NCBI GenBank assembly: GCA_026260175.1
Contig: JAKCWW010001668.1
Location: 312 to 64,311, forward strand
Source: Reticulitermes lucifugus
Taxonomy: Eukaryota > Arthropoda > Insecta > Blattodea > Rhinotermitidae
Length of the DNA stretch: 64,000 bases
Reading direction: 5' to 3'
Part shown: positions 13,485-26,135 of the stretch, piece by piece
Layout of the letters: each line of letters begins with the position of its first letter
How positions within the stretch are numbered: the stretch's first letter is position 1
Notes under the pieces: generated by a model
The model's input: the letters and a program-made list of their open reading frames with translations, nothing else
Database searches by the model: none
What the model was told of the DNA's origin: nothing
Translations under genes and position numbers: made by a program

Positions 13485-13749
13485 GGCTAGCTACATGTTT
13501 CAGTCCCTACTTGGACCATCATCTGACTACTGTATCAAACTTTTAAAAATAAAGATAACAATGTACACAAAATACCCACCTCATTAGTGAGATCTCACAA
13601 TTACAAATCATTCATTATAGCTATCATTCTTATCAATAGCACCACAGTAGCTATTGTGTGTTGTGTTTTTCAAAAACCTTTATTATTTTTAAAAGTTTTA
13701 TACAACAGCCTGATGATGGTCCAAATAGGGACCAAACATGCAGCTAACC
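13485..13749. repeat. Inverted-repeat element with hammerhead-like core
   Basis: Arms of about 72 bp (13485-13556 and 13674-13749) are inverted copies around a unique interior of about 115 bp. The right arm reads CCTGATGATGGTCC, AAATA, GGGACCAAACATG on the plus strand; the left arm gives the matching core on the minus strand ending GGGACTGAAACATG. No ORF is present. It could be a MITE or the inverted terminal part of a retroelement; I cannot tell which. Confidence 0.65.
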
Positions 13750-14927
13750 TCAATAATTTAAATTTTATGTAAAAGGAATTTTACTATTCATACAAATAAT
13801 AAGTTATGCACACAACAGGTGCCCAGGTACCCAATATGATGTTATGTGCTATGTCTTGTGGTAGCATGAGAAGTTCATATCTAACAGAGGCAATACTCCA
13901 AGGCATGAAAATCTTCCATATGGCAAAGAACTGCCTCATTCTGAATTGATTTAATTCTAATAAACCAAAAATGTAGGTTCAATTCCCAGTTTGCAGTCTG
14001 CTTTTGATACGTTGTGTTTGTCTCCTTGGTGACAATTGAAAAAGTTCAAATACACATCAGTGATGCTTTGCATGTTACATCATTGTCAAAGAATTATAGT
14101 GTACATGTATTTTTACTGACACAATTGAAGCACATCTGTGATGGTTTACAGCAGATATTCTCAACATTTCTATCGATGACCCAAAATCATAAATCACACT
14201 GGCCTTGTGACCCAAAGAGTACCGAAACCTAATCAGTACCCCACTGAAACCATTAAGTTTATTTGATTACTTGGAGTTCACCATCCATTAGAAGGCACTG
14301 GTGACCAAATTTTCGTTTGCAACCCTACGTTTCAGTATCCCTGGTTTAAAGTTTAAAGCCATCAAACTAACTCAACTGGTTGGAAATGGGAAGATGTACA
14401 ATGGCTGAAAAGTAGACACATTCCCTAATTCAGCTGAATTACTGAAGTAACCATAAATTAAATCTACATACTAAATTACGTATCACATATGACTTAACAA
14501 GATTGTCTCAGACTTGTATATGTAATAAATGTCTGACTAAATATATAATTTCTATTAACATATTATATCAAAACAGCTGATAAATGTGATGTAAGGTGAA
14601 AATCATGTATAACAGACTGCTGTGACATTTACAAATCAGGAATTATGTTTCATGAACTTGGTTGTAATTCAGAAAGTGATAATATTTTGTGAATCTATTA
14701 ATTTGCTGGATAAGACATGTTCAGGCCCATGTTGAAATTTCTTATAAACTAGAAGTACACGAAAATTACAAATTAATGCTACATAGGGTAACTACAGTCT
14801 ATCCTTGGCACTAAAATTGTAGTAAGACTGTAATGCATACTAAGACACACATAAGAAAACATTCTTCTGCACCCCTTCTAATTTAAATTCAGTAATCCAC
14901 AGATGTCATCGTCAACTAATAGTTGCA

Positions 14928-15087
14928 CAGTCAAAACCCGACATAAGGCCACTGTTTGTTCACCACAAGTTCTGGTGGTATATTGAGGGTGGCAGTAAAC
15001 AGTAATACTGTACAATAGGAAGGGAATTTCTGTTCACAGACTTTCACGGGTGCCGAGTGAGGGTGGCGCTATATCGGGGTTTGAATG
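14928..15087. mobile_element. Short MITE with imperfect terminal repeats
   Basis: The left end CAGTCAAAACCCGACATAAG and the reverse complement of the right end (TTCAAACCCCGATATAGCG) form an imperfect terminal inverted repeat of about 22 bp. The termini resemble those of pogo/Tigger-type elements, whose ends often begin CAGT. It is about 160 bp long, noncoding, and followed by an AT microsatellite at 15089-15108. Confidence 0.5.
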
Positions 15088-15689
15088 AATATATATATAT
15101 ATATATATCATTATGTAGTTAAAGTATTTCATTTACTACATGTGTTTTTAGAAAAAAAAATACATCTTTTGCCCCTTGCTTTAATTTTCATGTTATAAAT
15201 GTGTAAACAAGCATATTTTTGTCACTAATTACCAAGACTGCAGATGTTCAGGCACCAAATCTTCCATTTTCGGCATTACAATAGGCACAATTAACTCTGA
15301 AATAGGCACTTGTGGAACTAATTACAAGTAATGCTTGCAAGTCACATATAATATACCTATAATCTGCTACAGCAACATGAACTATGTATATAAGTGCTAA
15401 ATACAAATACATACCTGTTTATGAATAGTAACAGAATATAATCTTGCCAATTGTCAAAAAAAGACACTCACTAGAGTACAAGTCACCCCTGCTTAATGTA
15501 TTCCTGGCCAGCAAAGAGTGTCAAAAGAGGCTGTAAAAATATAAACATTTTTATATGAAAGTGTAAAGTGCATCAAATCACTGAAAAATAACTGATGAAG
15601 ATACATGCCTATAATGCACTGCCATCTCAAAAAGGGGTAAGGATCCAGCAAGCCAAAAGTCTTTTGGGTAATCTGAAAGCCCAGCAAGA

Positions 15690-16700
15690 TGGCAGAACAT
15701 ACGAGAGTATTACAGCAGAAGAAGGGTGGTTTAATTGCTTCAGAAGGTGATCTGATTTGCTCAGCCAAGATTAAGAGGCGAATCAGTCATTGTGGACATG
15801 GATGCAGTGGAAAATTATCGCAGGAAGTTCCTTGTGATTACGAACAGAGTGTATTTTCTACAAAAATTTAATTTGTAACGTAAATGAAATAGGCTATTTG
15901 GAAGCAGACGGGATCACAAGATTTCATATCCGTGATGGAAAACAGTGCCTCAGGATTCAACGCTTCTGACTTATTATTCAGCAGTACCTCACACTATGCA
16001 TGAACTCAGCAAAGCTGATTTACATGTTGTATGGCACAGAAATCACTGGGCTTGGGTGAGGCAAGGTTTATTCGTCAATGTGTTGCAGTCCCTTTTTCAA
16101 ACAAAAAATGTTACATCACAAATTCTGCTGATAATACATAATGAAACAGGACACCTCCTCAGTCTGGACACTGACAGCACATCTTCCCCGTTAAAGTGGT
16201 GTTACTTTCTGACAACCCATACATAGGACCCAACAGAAATCCTTGAGCCTTTTGAGTAGTCCATCAAGAAGTTTATGGGAAAGACCATATGTGAGACTGG
16301 TGAAAATAGTTCCACATAAAGCAGGCCATTCGTAACATCTAGGAGGGCTAGGATGAAGTGTTCCAGGCTTGCATGAATGATGTTCAGTGGCCACTGTGTC
16401 CAGACATCATAAAGGTGTTTTGTGGTTTCAATATTGAAATAGCCAGTGCCATGCAATAAATCAGTCATGTCACCACCAAATGAGGGATCAGAGGAGCTGG
16501 CACAGATGACAAGGAGAAGTTTTTGGTCTATCATGCTGAATATCTTCCAATGACAACTTGCAGAAACTGGACTGCCAGGAGGTTTTCATGGAAAAGCAAG
16601 AACCTGAGTCAGCTCCCATGGAAGAGTTGACTGCCATTGCCACTAAAGTGTCACTTTCTTTGCACAATCAGCACACGATTGTTATGTGATCATGGTGATG
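15690..16700 (+). pseudogene. pogo/Tigger-like transposase relic
   Basis: The plus strand around 16110-16260 reads LLIIHNETGHLLSLDTDS, then a hydrophobic segment and ILEPFE, in the order of the DDE core of jerky/Tigger transposases (ILDNAPGHP, FLPPNTTS, QPMDQ, FK). Downstream pieces include KVFCGFNIE (around 16412) and a Glu-rich LDCQEVFMEKQEPES (16569 on). Several stops and frame changes separate them, so it is clearly dead. The N-terminal part before 16100 is uncertain. Assignment rests on motif order only. Confidence 0.45.
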
Positions 16701-16974
16701 ACTGCACATAAGTAGGTGCAGTGAAGTGCGCTTGCAATGCACTGCTTGACAGTTAAGACAAATTTTGCATACTGAGCAAAGAAAAGCAGAGACATTGAAC
16801 CTGGACTCACTTTTCAACATGAATCATTTCCAGGCCCACCTTCCAAGCCACAGGTGTGTCTGTCAGGCAACTGTAACCCTACTCCTTGGCAAGACAGCCA
16901 ACACTGAACTCCTCCCCGTGCTTGTGCAGTCACAAGTATAAATGCAAGGACAGAGGTGGTTAAAAGAAAACAGT

Positions 16975-17460
16975 GAGAGATTTCGTAATCTGTGTTAGTT
17001 TATTGATTTATGTGGTGCTGAAACTTGGTCACTTCAGAAAGTGGATCAGAAATATCTGGAAAGTTTTGAAATGTGGTGCTGGAGAAGGATGGAGAAGATC
17101 AGTTGGNNNNNNNNNNNNNNNNNNNNNNNNNNNNNNNNNNNNNNNNNNNNNNNNNNAAATGAAGAAGTATTACATAGAGTCAAGGAGGAGAGGAATATAC
17201 TACATACAATAAAAAGAAGGCTAACTGGATTGGTCACGTCTTGTGTAAGAACTGCCTTCTAAAATACGTTACTGAAGGAAAGATAGAGGGAAGGATAGAA
17301 GGGACTGGAAAGCGGGGAAGAAAATGTAAGCAGCTACTGGACCTTAAGGAAACGAGAAGATATTGCAAATTGAGAGAGGACGCACTAAATCGCACTCTGT
17401 GGAGAACTCACTTTGGAAGAGGCTATGGACCTGTTGTAAGACATACAGAATGAATGAATG
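16975..17460 (+). mobile_element. LINE 3' end (reverse-transcriptase C-terminal region)
   Basis: The plus strand reads GAETWSLQKVDQKYLESFEM, CWRRMEKISW, then a 50-base gap, then NEEVLHRVKEERNILHTI, WIGH (frame broken), KGTGKRGRKCKQLLDL-like and ALNRTLWRTHFGRGYGPVV. This is the C-terminal part of a non-LTR retrotransposon ORF2, 5'-truncated as usual. It ends in a GAAT-type short repeat (AATGAATGAATGAATGAACG), a typical tail for some LINEs. The related copy at 52055-52392 shares the same residues and confirms the family. Confidence 0.75.
17107..17156. other. Assembly gap, 50 Ns
   Basis: A run of exactly 50 undetermined bases lies inside the LINE relic. The round number suggests a gap of unknown true size. 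By comparison with the LINE protein order, only a few tens of residues (the TDRVR-type linker) need be missing. A single further N is at 43736 within a C run. Confidence 0.95.
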
Positions 17461-19942
17461 AATGAACGAACGAGCATTACTTCTTTTACAGATCTGTTAC
17501 TGCATGCGCCTATATTGACATTCTGAGAGTTACAGTTAACTGGGTGCCTTGGAGTCTTAGGGTAGGGACCTACTCCCTACTCATTATAATATAATTATGT
17601 TACAATACATCCCAGGAAATGTGGAATTTGCTTAACACAGTTTTTCCAGAAACATATCCACCACATTAAACAGGGGTCACAAGTATTTATCAGAGTTTTC
17701 AGATTTGGCACCATATAAACTTTAGTAAAATAGAATTCCTTTAATCCAGCACCCATGGGACTGGACAGGTGCTTGATTGTCAAACAGTACCTATACTGAC
17801 CGAAGTTCTTACAGGTAATTTTTTATTACTGCTCCTACATTTTGGCTGCACAACTAATCACAGGAGTGTTCCATTTGGATATCTCCTTCAGCTGCTGGTT
17901 CAGGGGCATCAGGATCCCATTCTATGTTTTCTGGTGTCTTTTCAGTTTCTACCAGGCACACTGAAGGACCAGGAGACTGTGGATCAAGTCTTCAGAGCTG
18001 AAAAAGTTGGAGGAGGAGACAAGGACTCAGGAGACACCACAACATCTTGGGATCTTTGGAAGCCATTACAATAGCTTGATGGGCTCAATCACAAGACAAA
18101 ATCACTGAATAATTACACGTACTGGATGTTATGGATGCCGAAATTTCCAGACTTGGGACTATTTTCCTGAACTACCGAATTATCAGGATTTCTGAGGTAT
18201 CAGTTTGGATTAAAGGAATTCTGATGTAACCACTAGGAACTTGAGCAATTGTGGCATTTGCTGACAGTAATTAAATTTCACGTTCTAATACGTTAACAAT
18301 GCCATTAACAACAATCAAAGAGGAAAAACAGACCATCACATCAAAGGCAAACACATTCTCAAATTCCTGGAACCAATGTCAGATGATGATTCATCAGTGA
18401 ATGATGAATGTAATGACTGCTTTGAATCAGCTCCTGAGCAAGTACAGTTACATTTAAAGGTTTGATGATTTACTGCCACAAGCATTACATACATTAATCA
18501 TAAAACAGCATCGGTTCACTTTTGTGAGTATAACGTACACACATTATTAAAAACTTAGCACATCTGCTGCGGGAATAAACAGGCATTTTCCTGAACATCC
18601 CAGGTCCAGCAATGATATAACTAATAATACATAGTTAACAATGACTCTTTATTAGACCAGTCATGAGTTATACTAAAATTCTACATAAATTCTATGTAAC
18701 TCTGAATGCACTATTCCCATCAAAATATGAACATTGTAACCATTTTTCTCTAAAACATTTCCTTAAATCTTTCCAAAAGAAACATTTTTTCTTTACCCGT
18801 AAGCCGAACTTACTTTTAAAAGCCAGAATAAAGTACACCTGAAAAGTAAAATACCAGCAACTTAAAACTATTGGATGTAGCTAAAAAGAAAACCCCCCAA
18901 AATGCTTCCAGTTTAACACTGATTAATCAGTTTGCTTAACTTCAAACAAATTCATATTGTGCAAAGGATTATTTAACAAAAATATATAAGTTTCATATAA
19001 ATTAAATGATCACAACATGTAATAGAATATAGAATATTTTAACAAAAACATAACTTTCCAAATTGACAATATCTTCAGGTAAACACTTTGTTCTGTACTG
19101 TTATCAGCAGGTCTTGTTTGATGCATTTTAAGTTCCTTTGCTGTTCATTACTGAAACCTATGCAGCATGACTATCAATTCAATATTATTAATTACATGGT
19201 TAACACAAGCATAATTTTCATGAAGAACAGGAAGTAAAAATATATTAAGTAATATTTCAATTGAAAAACAAACTTAAAAGAAGTTAGATCAGAAATCTGT
19301 CCAACACTTAGAGCCTAAAATTGCAAACTTACTCTTCTAACAAGAAAAACAACACACATTCATGCCACAAACGTAACATATGTGTTTTATATTTTAAGAT
19401 AATTTTGTATTCTGGGGTTAATAATGTATGCAACAAGGCTGTATTTACTGTATCACAGATAAAAGACGAGTGAAGAGATACCCTCCAAATCCATTTGCTA
19501 TTGTTTATTCCTCATCGGTCTTGTAGAACATTTATTTTAGATGTAAATCTACTGCATACTGTTATAAGCTGAACACAGCATAGACAACCCCACAGAGAAT
19601 TGGAAGTTATTTCCCCAGTATCATACTTACGATACTGAAAAATGTTTCAAATAAAATTTTCACACCTTCGTGGCATCAAATTTTATGACATATACCCACT
19701 TTTAGTACAATAAGCCATTTTTAACAAAACTGGTAACTTTGACTTAGCTTTTTGTAAAGCAGATGTTATACTCAAATTGTACAAACCAACATTAAGGTTA
19801 CATAACAGTCTTCAGAATTATGTATATATGGTATAAAATAACACATGCAGCATCATTCAGTACCCTACAAACCATAAAAAAAGCATTAATCTATGCACTA
19901 TACTGTAGATATGCCAACAGAAACACCATTTGTATGATGACA

Positions 19943-20290
19943 CAGTCCACATGCACTTAGTGAGTGTAAATTTAGCTACATTTCCCATCCTTTGATTTAC
20001 TGTTTCACTTATAAAGGGTGATTACAAAATATGTTTACATGGACTAAAATTCCATACATAAAGAAACTACCCTGATGGAGATTACATTAGAGGAACTCAT
20101 CACAGTGTAAGTATCATATGTATCAGTCCACATGCATTTAAAGTGAGTGTAAATTTAAATACATTTCCCATCCTTTGATTTACTGTTTCCCATATGAAGG
20201 GTGATTAGAAAATATGTTTACATGGCATACAATTTCACAATTAAACTAACCCAATCAAGATTACATTACAGGAACTCATCACTGAGCAAT
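19943..20290. repeat. Tandem duplication, two units of about 180 bp
   Basis: Unit 1 starts at 19943 and unit 2 at 20124, both with CAGTCCACATGCA. Both continue with GTGAGTGTAAATTTA, ATTTCCCATCCTTTGATTTA, GGGTGATTA and AATATGTTTACATGG, and end with AGGAACTCATCAC. Divergence is moderate, with several small indels. No coding sequence is present. Confidence 0.8.
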
Positions 20291-21387
20291 TATCATTTTT
20301 CCAGTGCCAAAGCAAAATGTTTGTGGCCACAGATTTAAAGACGTTCACATGGCAGAAACAGGTGTGACATGATGGCTGATAACACAGAACATGGACTTCC
20401 AACAGGCAATAGAAAAGTGTAGCCCATGATATGACAAATGCTTCAACTGTGGCAGGAACTATGTGGAAAATCAGTGGGATAGCCATACAATTAAATCTGA
20501 ACTGTTCTTATTAGAGATGAAAATGAGGAAACCAAAATATATGCAATGTAAACTTATTTTCTGACCGACCCTCATAATTATCTCATTCATATTAGAATAT
20601 TGCTATGTGATTAGCATTTTAAATACTACCTCCATTATCAGGAGGTCATTTAACAGTATTTTTATATTTAAAATCATTACACATAAAGGTTATCCATCAA
20701 CTAAAACACTTCACTCTTTACTTCATATCTGAATACCTACCTCCAACAGTGTATCACACAAACAGTATGCATATATAGACACAATCTGTGTCAAAGAAGT
20801 GTTAACACAACAAAGCACATTTACACACCAGCAAAAATCAGGCTTATTTTGTATCCTTTTGGATTTTTATACTAACAAGTGGTTGCATATATACAGTAAA
20901 TGTTACACTTTTTTTAAAAATTTGATGTCAGTAGATCTGTTTCAATAAAAGATGTAGCACAGAAAACAGTATGTACTCCAATCAAACAATCTCCTTTAGA
21001 ACTGGCAATCAGATACAAAATATTCATTTCACAGTCTTATGACTCAGATCATGCCAATTATGTTTGTGTTACTGTCATTAGCTCAGAATACACTTCATCA
21101 CATGATTGGATGACAGTGAATTAGGCTGGATATGGAACAAACAATCTTGACTGTCCTGCCATCTGCCTGGAGGGACTAAGGCAAACTATAAATAACAATG
21201 TCATAATACTTTCTGTTGCCCCAAGATGTGAACCAGGCACCACCCAAACACACATCACAAGGACTGCTGCTTTAGCGAACTTGCTCTGTACCACTTATGT
21301 CATTATAGGAGATTTTGTGTGATAACATACCACAGAATTTCTCATGATGTAAGTCCTAACTCTGAGCAAGTATTCAACAGCTCTTAA

Positions 21388-21528
21388 CCCTCTGGTGCCT
21401 AACGTCAGGTATACACATCACACAGCGTGATGCTCGAAATGCCGACCGTCAGCCATAGCTGACGGCCAATTATGACTGCTCTTACAAAGCCCTCATTCAA
21501 ATTCTGGTCTTCTGCAGCCCCCACAAGG
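21388..21528. mobile_element. piggyBac-like MITE flanked by TTAA
   Basis: The element is 141 bp and flanked on both sides by TTAA (21384-21387 and 21529-21532), the target site of piggyBac transposons. The left end is CCCTCTGGTGCC and the reverse complement of the right end is CCTTGTGGGGGC. Inside is a perfect hairpin, CCGTCAGC - CATA - GCTGACGG (21446-21465). It has unusually many CpGs for this region. No transposase is encoded. Confidence 0.65.
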
Positions 21529-22185
21529 TTAATTATGTTAGTGTGTGAACTGACAAAAATTATGAACTAAAATTCTATCATGTTTGGAGTATGTCTGCTC
21601 CAAACTAAACTGAACAAAGTTATTAAAGTCAACATGTTGGACACATGCTTCATAAATTCAGACAACAATAGCTGGTCCATGATAACCAAGACACAGCCAC
21701 AGAACTTTATGACCATTAATCAGTCATTTAAAAACAGAAAATTCATGAAATGTAACAAGAATCTTAGCAATGTACTACAAAATAAACACCTGATGTAAAT
21801 AAGATTTTTGTACTCTGTTAGTTTCATACATTTTAATTTCTTCATCTTAAGACCATTTTGTTTTGTTCAAGACATAAAAACAAACCTGATGGGTAAAATC
21901 CTAATTTCATTTGGTATTTCATTTCAGATGTGAAATTTTCCAACTCACAGAACATGAGTAGGTGTGTGTGAATATCCTTTAAATCAACTAAGCACCTACA
22001 TATTGACTGCCTGAGGATTGATAAAGAAGTATGACAAAACCATGTTGTTAGACGGTAAGGATAAAAAACAATACACGTCATACAATGTGATGAGTCAAAT
22101 TAAGCACCTTCCATCACTATTTTAAAGTTAAACATTTTATACTATGACCTAGGCTTTTGAATATTTATTTTACACCATCACCGTA

Positions 22186-22741
22186 CACCAAAGCCTTGTT
22201 TTATGCCTTAATTGTGTTCCTGAAAGAGGGAATAAATCAAAAAGGTGTAAAACAAAAGTTATATTCCCACAAGAAAAAAGATGCCAATCCTGGCGGCCAT
22301 GCAGTCTAAGGCATATGTCTGTGGCCACTCACTTGCTGGGATTGCGGGTTCGAATTCCGCCAGGGGCGTGAATGTTTTTCTCTTGTGAGTGCTGTGTGTT
22401 GTTGTGCAGGCAGAGGCCTCTGTGACAGACTGATCCCTCATCCAGGGGAGTCTTATTAAGTGCGTGTGTGTGAGTGAGAGAGATCAGGTGCAACAATAAC
22501 CCTCTACACCTACAATGAGTAGGTAGAAAAGGTAAAAAAAGACAGAAAGAAAGAAAGAAAGAGAAAGAAAGAAAAAAGACTTAAATAATTGGAAATATAC
22601 CAGCCAAAAAAATAAAAATACTTTTGCAGCCAAAGAGCACTGAACCAACTATGAAAGCATGCAAATTAAATGGTGTAAGTTGGCAAGGGGCATTAAAGCA
22701 GAAAAGCGTAAAACAAACTGGCATAAAACAAGGCCTTGGTG
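22186..22741. mobile_element. TA-flanked MITE, copy 1, split by a SINE
   Basis: Terminal inverted repeats are CACCAAAGCCTTGTTTTATG at the left and CACCAAGGCCTTGTTTTATG read inward from the right. TA flanks both ends (22184-22185 and 22742-22743). Without the 288-bp SINE and its duplicated 10 bp the element is about 260 bp. Copy 2 at 42160-42368 in RpS4 intron 3 has the same ends and interior and gives the uninterrupted layout. Confidence 0.8.
22282..22569 (+). mobile_element. tRNA-derived SINE nested in the MITE
   Basis: The 5' head is tRNA-like: CCTGGCGGCCATGCAGTCTA resembles an A-box region and GCGGGTTCGAATTCCGCC is a good B-box in a T-arm. The body is followed by a GAAA-rich tail. Direct repeats AGAAAAAAGA flank it (22272-22281 and 22570-22579), and copy 2 of the host MITE shows the intact site, so this is a clear insertion. 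Confidence 0.8.
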
Positions 22742-23716
22742 TAAGTATGGGTTTTCAAAAAACATTTTCCAACATGTTTTGAAAATGAAATGGCCATCAC
22801 CAGGGAAAACATCACACATTATGCCCAATGTGATATCTACTGAACGTTTTAACATCCTGTATGAATAATATTCTGTAAAGGTATTAGCACAGGGGTTTCT
22901 GCCCTGGATTAATCCATGCATTAGGTCGTGGTAAATCATTTATGTATCTCGTAAACAATGTAACATATGAAAAAGGGGAGATTAAAACTAAGATTAAATA
23001 AAGACAATCATACACTTGTATCACAGAAATAATACATTAATCAAAGAGTATGTCTGTTGTGAATAAAATATACTTTTTGGCATTATTTATTAAATTAAAT
23101 CTATTGACAAACATGCATGCACTAGTTGAATGACACACCTCAACACTATACAGATGCTGTACATTCCACACAGTCATCTTGCATGTATGGAACATAACCC
23201 AGCAAGTATGTCCTCTTCACTAAGCCTTGAAATTAAAATTACTTAATATCTATTACTCATTTACAGTCATCTTTTTTTTCACAGAAATCACAAATCCAAA
23301 GTTACCAACTAGAAAAATCTCGAAAACCTGAATAGCAGATTTGGAAACTGTCAGTCTACAATGTCTTGATGACTATACACAAGAATATTGGATCACAGAT
23401 GTGACCTCCTCAGTGCATAAATAGAAACAAGTACAACAAAATGCCATTGATCTGACATCCAATAATTCAGAAATCCTAATAATCTGTTTCGTGACTTATG
23501 ATATACCAACATGAAGGGGTGAACTGGACATGAAGCAAAATTACCTTAGATGCTAAAATGTGTTATATGATATGATACATGATATAAGTTTAATATATTA
23601 CACATATTTCAATCTTAAAAAATAATCAGTCGTCTTACTTTTAGTTTAATCTCCACTTGTTCATATGTTACACTGTTTACAAGATAAAGTAACATTTACC
23701 AAAAACATAATATGTA

Positions 23717-25047
23717 TGGTGAATGAAAAGTAATGCCTCCATCTCGATTACTCGTTTTAATAAGGATATTTTAATAAGTGAAACACAAAAATAATTCTCT
23801 AAATGAGCCTGTTTACCACCTGCATATACTTCTCCACATAACCACCACCATTCTCCACACACTTCCACCAATGATGGACAAATTTCTGAAACCTATCACA
23901 AAAGAACTGCACACTGTCTTATTCATCAAGGTCCTGACAGTCCTTTCCACCTCTTCATTTAAGTTATACAGATGTCCATGAAGGTCTTTCTTAATTTTTG
24001 GAAAAAGGTGGAAGTCGTATGGTGCCAAGTCTGGACTGTTTGGTGGGTATGGTAAGATGAGATCCAACTTCTCAATTGCCTCCATGATGGTTTGCAAGGT
24101 GTTTGGTCTAGAGTTGTCATGTTGCAGCAAAATGTTCTTATAGTGATTCTGTACTCTTCTTAATTGTTGTTTCAAAGTTTTGAGTGCTGCAATGTAGTGC
24201 TCTAAGCTGATGGTGGTCCCAGGTTTAAGGAAGTCCATGTGAATAACACCACCTGTGTCCCAAAAAACTGTAGCCATGACTTTCCCTGCCCAAGCCTGGG
24301 GTTTGAAATTTTTTTTTCACAGGTGAACCTTTGTGATGATATCCATGGGCTGATATTTGGTTTCAGGTTCATAGTGATGCACCCATGTTTCATTGGCTGT
24401 CATGATATTGTGAAGAAATTCCTCAACTTCATTCTCATAGCGTGACAAAACTTGCTGGCAAATTTCAACTTGCAAAGCTTTCATCTCTGCTGTCAGCATT
24501 CAAGGAACCCATCTTGCACAAACCTTCCGATATTGAAGAATATCAATAATGTGACCCAAATGTTCCTGTGAAATGCCAAGCTTGACAGCAATTTCCCTTT
24601 GAGTGATCTGTTGATTGTCCTTAATTCATCAACCTTTATCTTGTGAAACTCATCGGTTGCTGTCGCAGGTCGTCCATGTTGTTGTTTATCACAAAAGTTG
24701 GCTCTTCCCAGTTCGCCATCCCTACTTATTTTGGCCCAGCGACACACAGTGCTCACATCAACACAGTCATCACCATAAACAACCTGCATTCAGCAGTGAA
24801 TTTCAATTGGAGAGACTCCTTAGCAGTCAAAAATTCAATCACGGCACATTGCTTAAAGCGCACCGAGTGCTCAGTGCAGGCTTCCATTTTACACACAATA
24901 GCAACATAACCTCTTAATACAGCACCTTACCACCAACTGAGGTGAAATAACAGATGCTGTAGAACATGTTCCAACTTGTTGCGCATCAGTACTGCCATCT
25001 GTTGGCGAGTTATAAAGTTGGAGGCATTATGTTTCATTCACCCCTCA
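23717..25047 (-). mobile_element. mariner transposon, 1.33 kb, decayed
   Basis: The ends share GTGAATGAAA and TAATGCCTCC as terminal inverted repeats (left 23717 on; right, inverted, to 25047), with TA on both sides (23715-23716, 25048-25049). The minus strand encodes a mariner transposase from about 24885 (start MEACTEHS) to about 23820. Recognisable blocks are YGDDCVDVSTVCRWAK, RPATATDEFHKIKVDEL, MTANETWVHHYEPETK, MATVFWDTGGVIHMDFL, LLQHDNSRPNT and NSPDLAPYDFHLFPKIKKDL. At least three frame changes break it, and the first catalytic Asp (DETW in relatives) is Asn, so it is inactive. The length is that of a full mariner. Pieces at 24493-24789 and 23813-24277 are the longest surviving frames. 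Confidence 0.9.
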
Positions 25048-25784
25048 TACATGGACTAATCCAGGCATCTCCGTGCCAATAGTTATCACATAAGTTTTTT
25101 AACACAGTATGTTAAATGTGCACAATGTGTCTATTTTTTCTGATGATAAGTGTTTGATGGTCAAAATATTACAGAAAAAGTTTTTATGAAAACTTCCATC
25201 CTTTTGTTGCAGTATGATAGAGTAAAACAAGCATTTCAAAGTTTCATCACTGTCAGCTACAAAGCAGACAAGGCATTAAGGCACTTCCCAGTCCTGCCCC
25301 CCAAAAAAAATTAAACTGTCATAACACATCTAGTTGGACATTACTCATTACCTGCAGTACAGAGTGACCAGAATATAATTTATTCAAATGCTGGCAGTTT
25401 TTATTTACATAAAAATTACAACTTTCATTAAGGCAAGCATTAAAAATGATCACATCCCTTGGTAATGCATGTGTTGCCTTTATTCTGCAGGTTTCACATG
25501 ACAAGGTGAAGAGTTACTTGCATACTGGTTGAATCCATGTCTCAGTATTTTCTTTCAGTTTTTCTAACATCAGCATTACTTTTATATACATTACCTTTTA
25601 AAAATCTCAAAAGATAAAATTCAGGTGTCAAAAATCTGTAGAAATGGCAGACCACACATTCACAGAAATAATGTGATTGCATAATTTTCTGTGTTGAATA
25701 GGTGGTATGAGCTGTTATAAAATCTCTGTTATCATAAGTATGCTTCCACATGACAATTACCTTTATTGAGCAAGATCTTTTCAT

Positions 25785-26025
25785 AGGCCCTGCCATGGCT
25801 CAGACGGTTAGTCGCCAGCCTCTCACCACGGAGGCCCGGGTTCGATCCCGGGTCAGTCCACAGGACAGGGTTTTCCCCAAGTACTTAGGTTTTCCCCTGT
25901 CAATTTCAGGAAAAACGAAAAAAAAAAAAATCATGTTCATCACAGGGATGCACAATAAGCCTCAAGGCTGCGGTGCGCCTGTAACTTCTGCTGCACGGCC
26001 CTTCACCACACACACAAAAAAAAGT
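25785..26025 (+). mobile_element. tRNA-derived SINE with target-site duplication
   Basis: The head has an A-box-like CATGGCTCAGACGG and a perfect B-box arm CCCGGGTTCGATCCCGGG. A nonhomologous body with an internal A run follows, ending in a CACA/A-rich tail. TCTTTTCAT is duplicated at 25776-25784 and 26026-26034, so the insertion is fairly young. It is not a tRNA gene: the 5' and 3' acceptor strands do not pair. Confidence 0.85.
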
Positions 26026-26135
26026 TCTTTTCATTAAGGTCAACCAGAATGCTTCAAGCTGCACAATAAGCAATCCTGCAAACAGGTATACATATTTTAG
26101 ATTCCTTGCACCAGCATAAGCCATTTATACTAGGC

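Noticed and set aside
16202-16534. 110-residue minus-strand ORF
   Set aside because: It is antisense to the pogo/Tigger-like relic, whose motifs are on the plus strand.
17769-18074. 101-residue plus-strand ORF, with a minus-strand reading that contains ETEKTPENIEWDPDAPEP
   Set aside because: It resembles degraded coding DNA but I recognise no family in either strand, and it has no splice or start context. It may be part of a transposon relic.
22282-22375. Possible tRNA gene
   Set aside because: It has only a partial cloverleaf, and it is the head of a SINE with a 10-bp target-site duplication.
25785-25860. Possible tRNA gene with perfect B-box arm
   Set aside because: The acceptor strands do not pair, and the unit continues into a SINE body flanked by target-site duplications.
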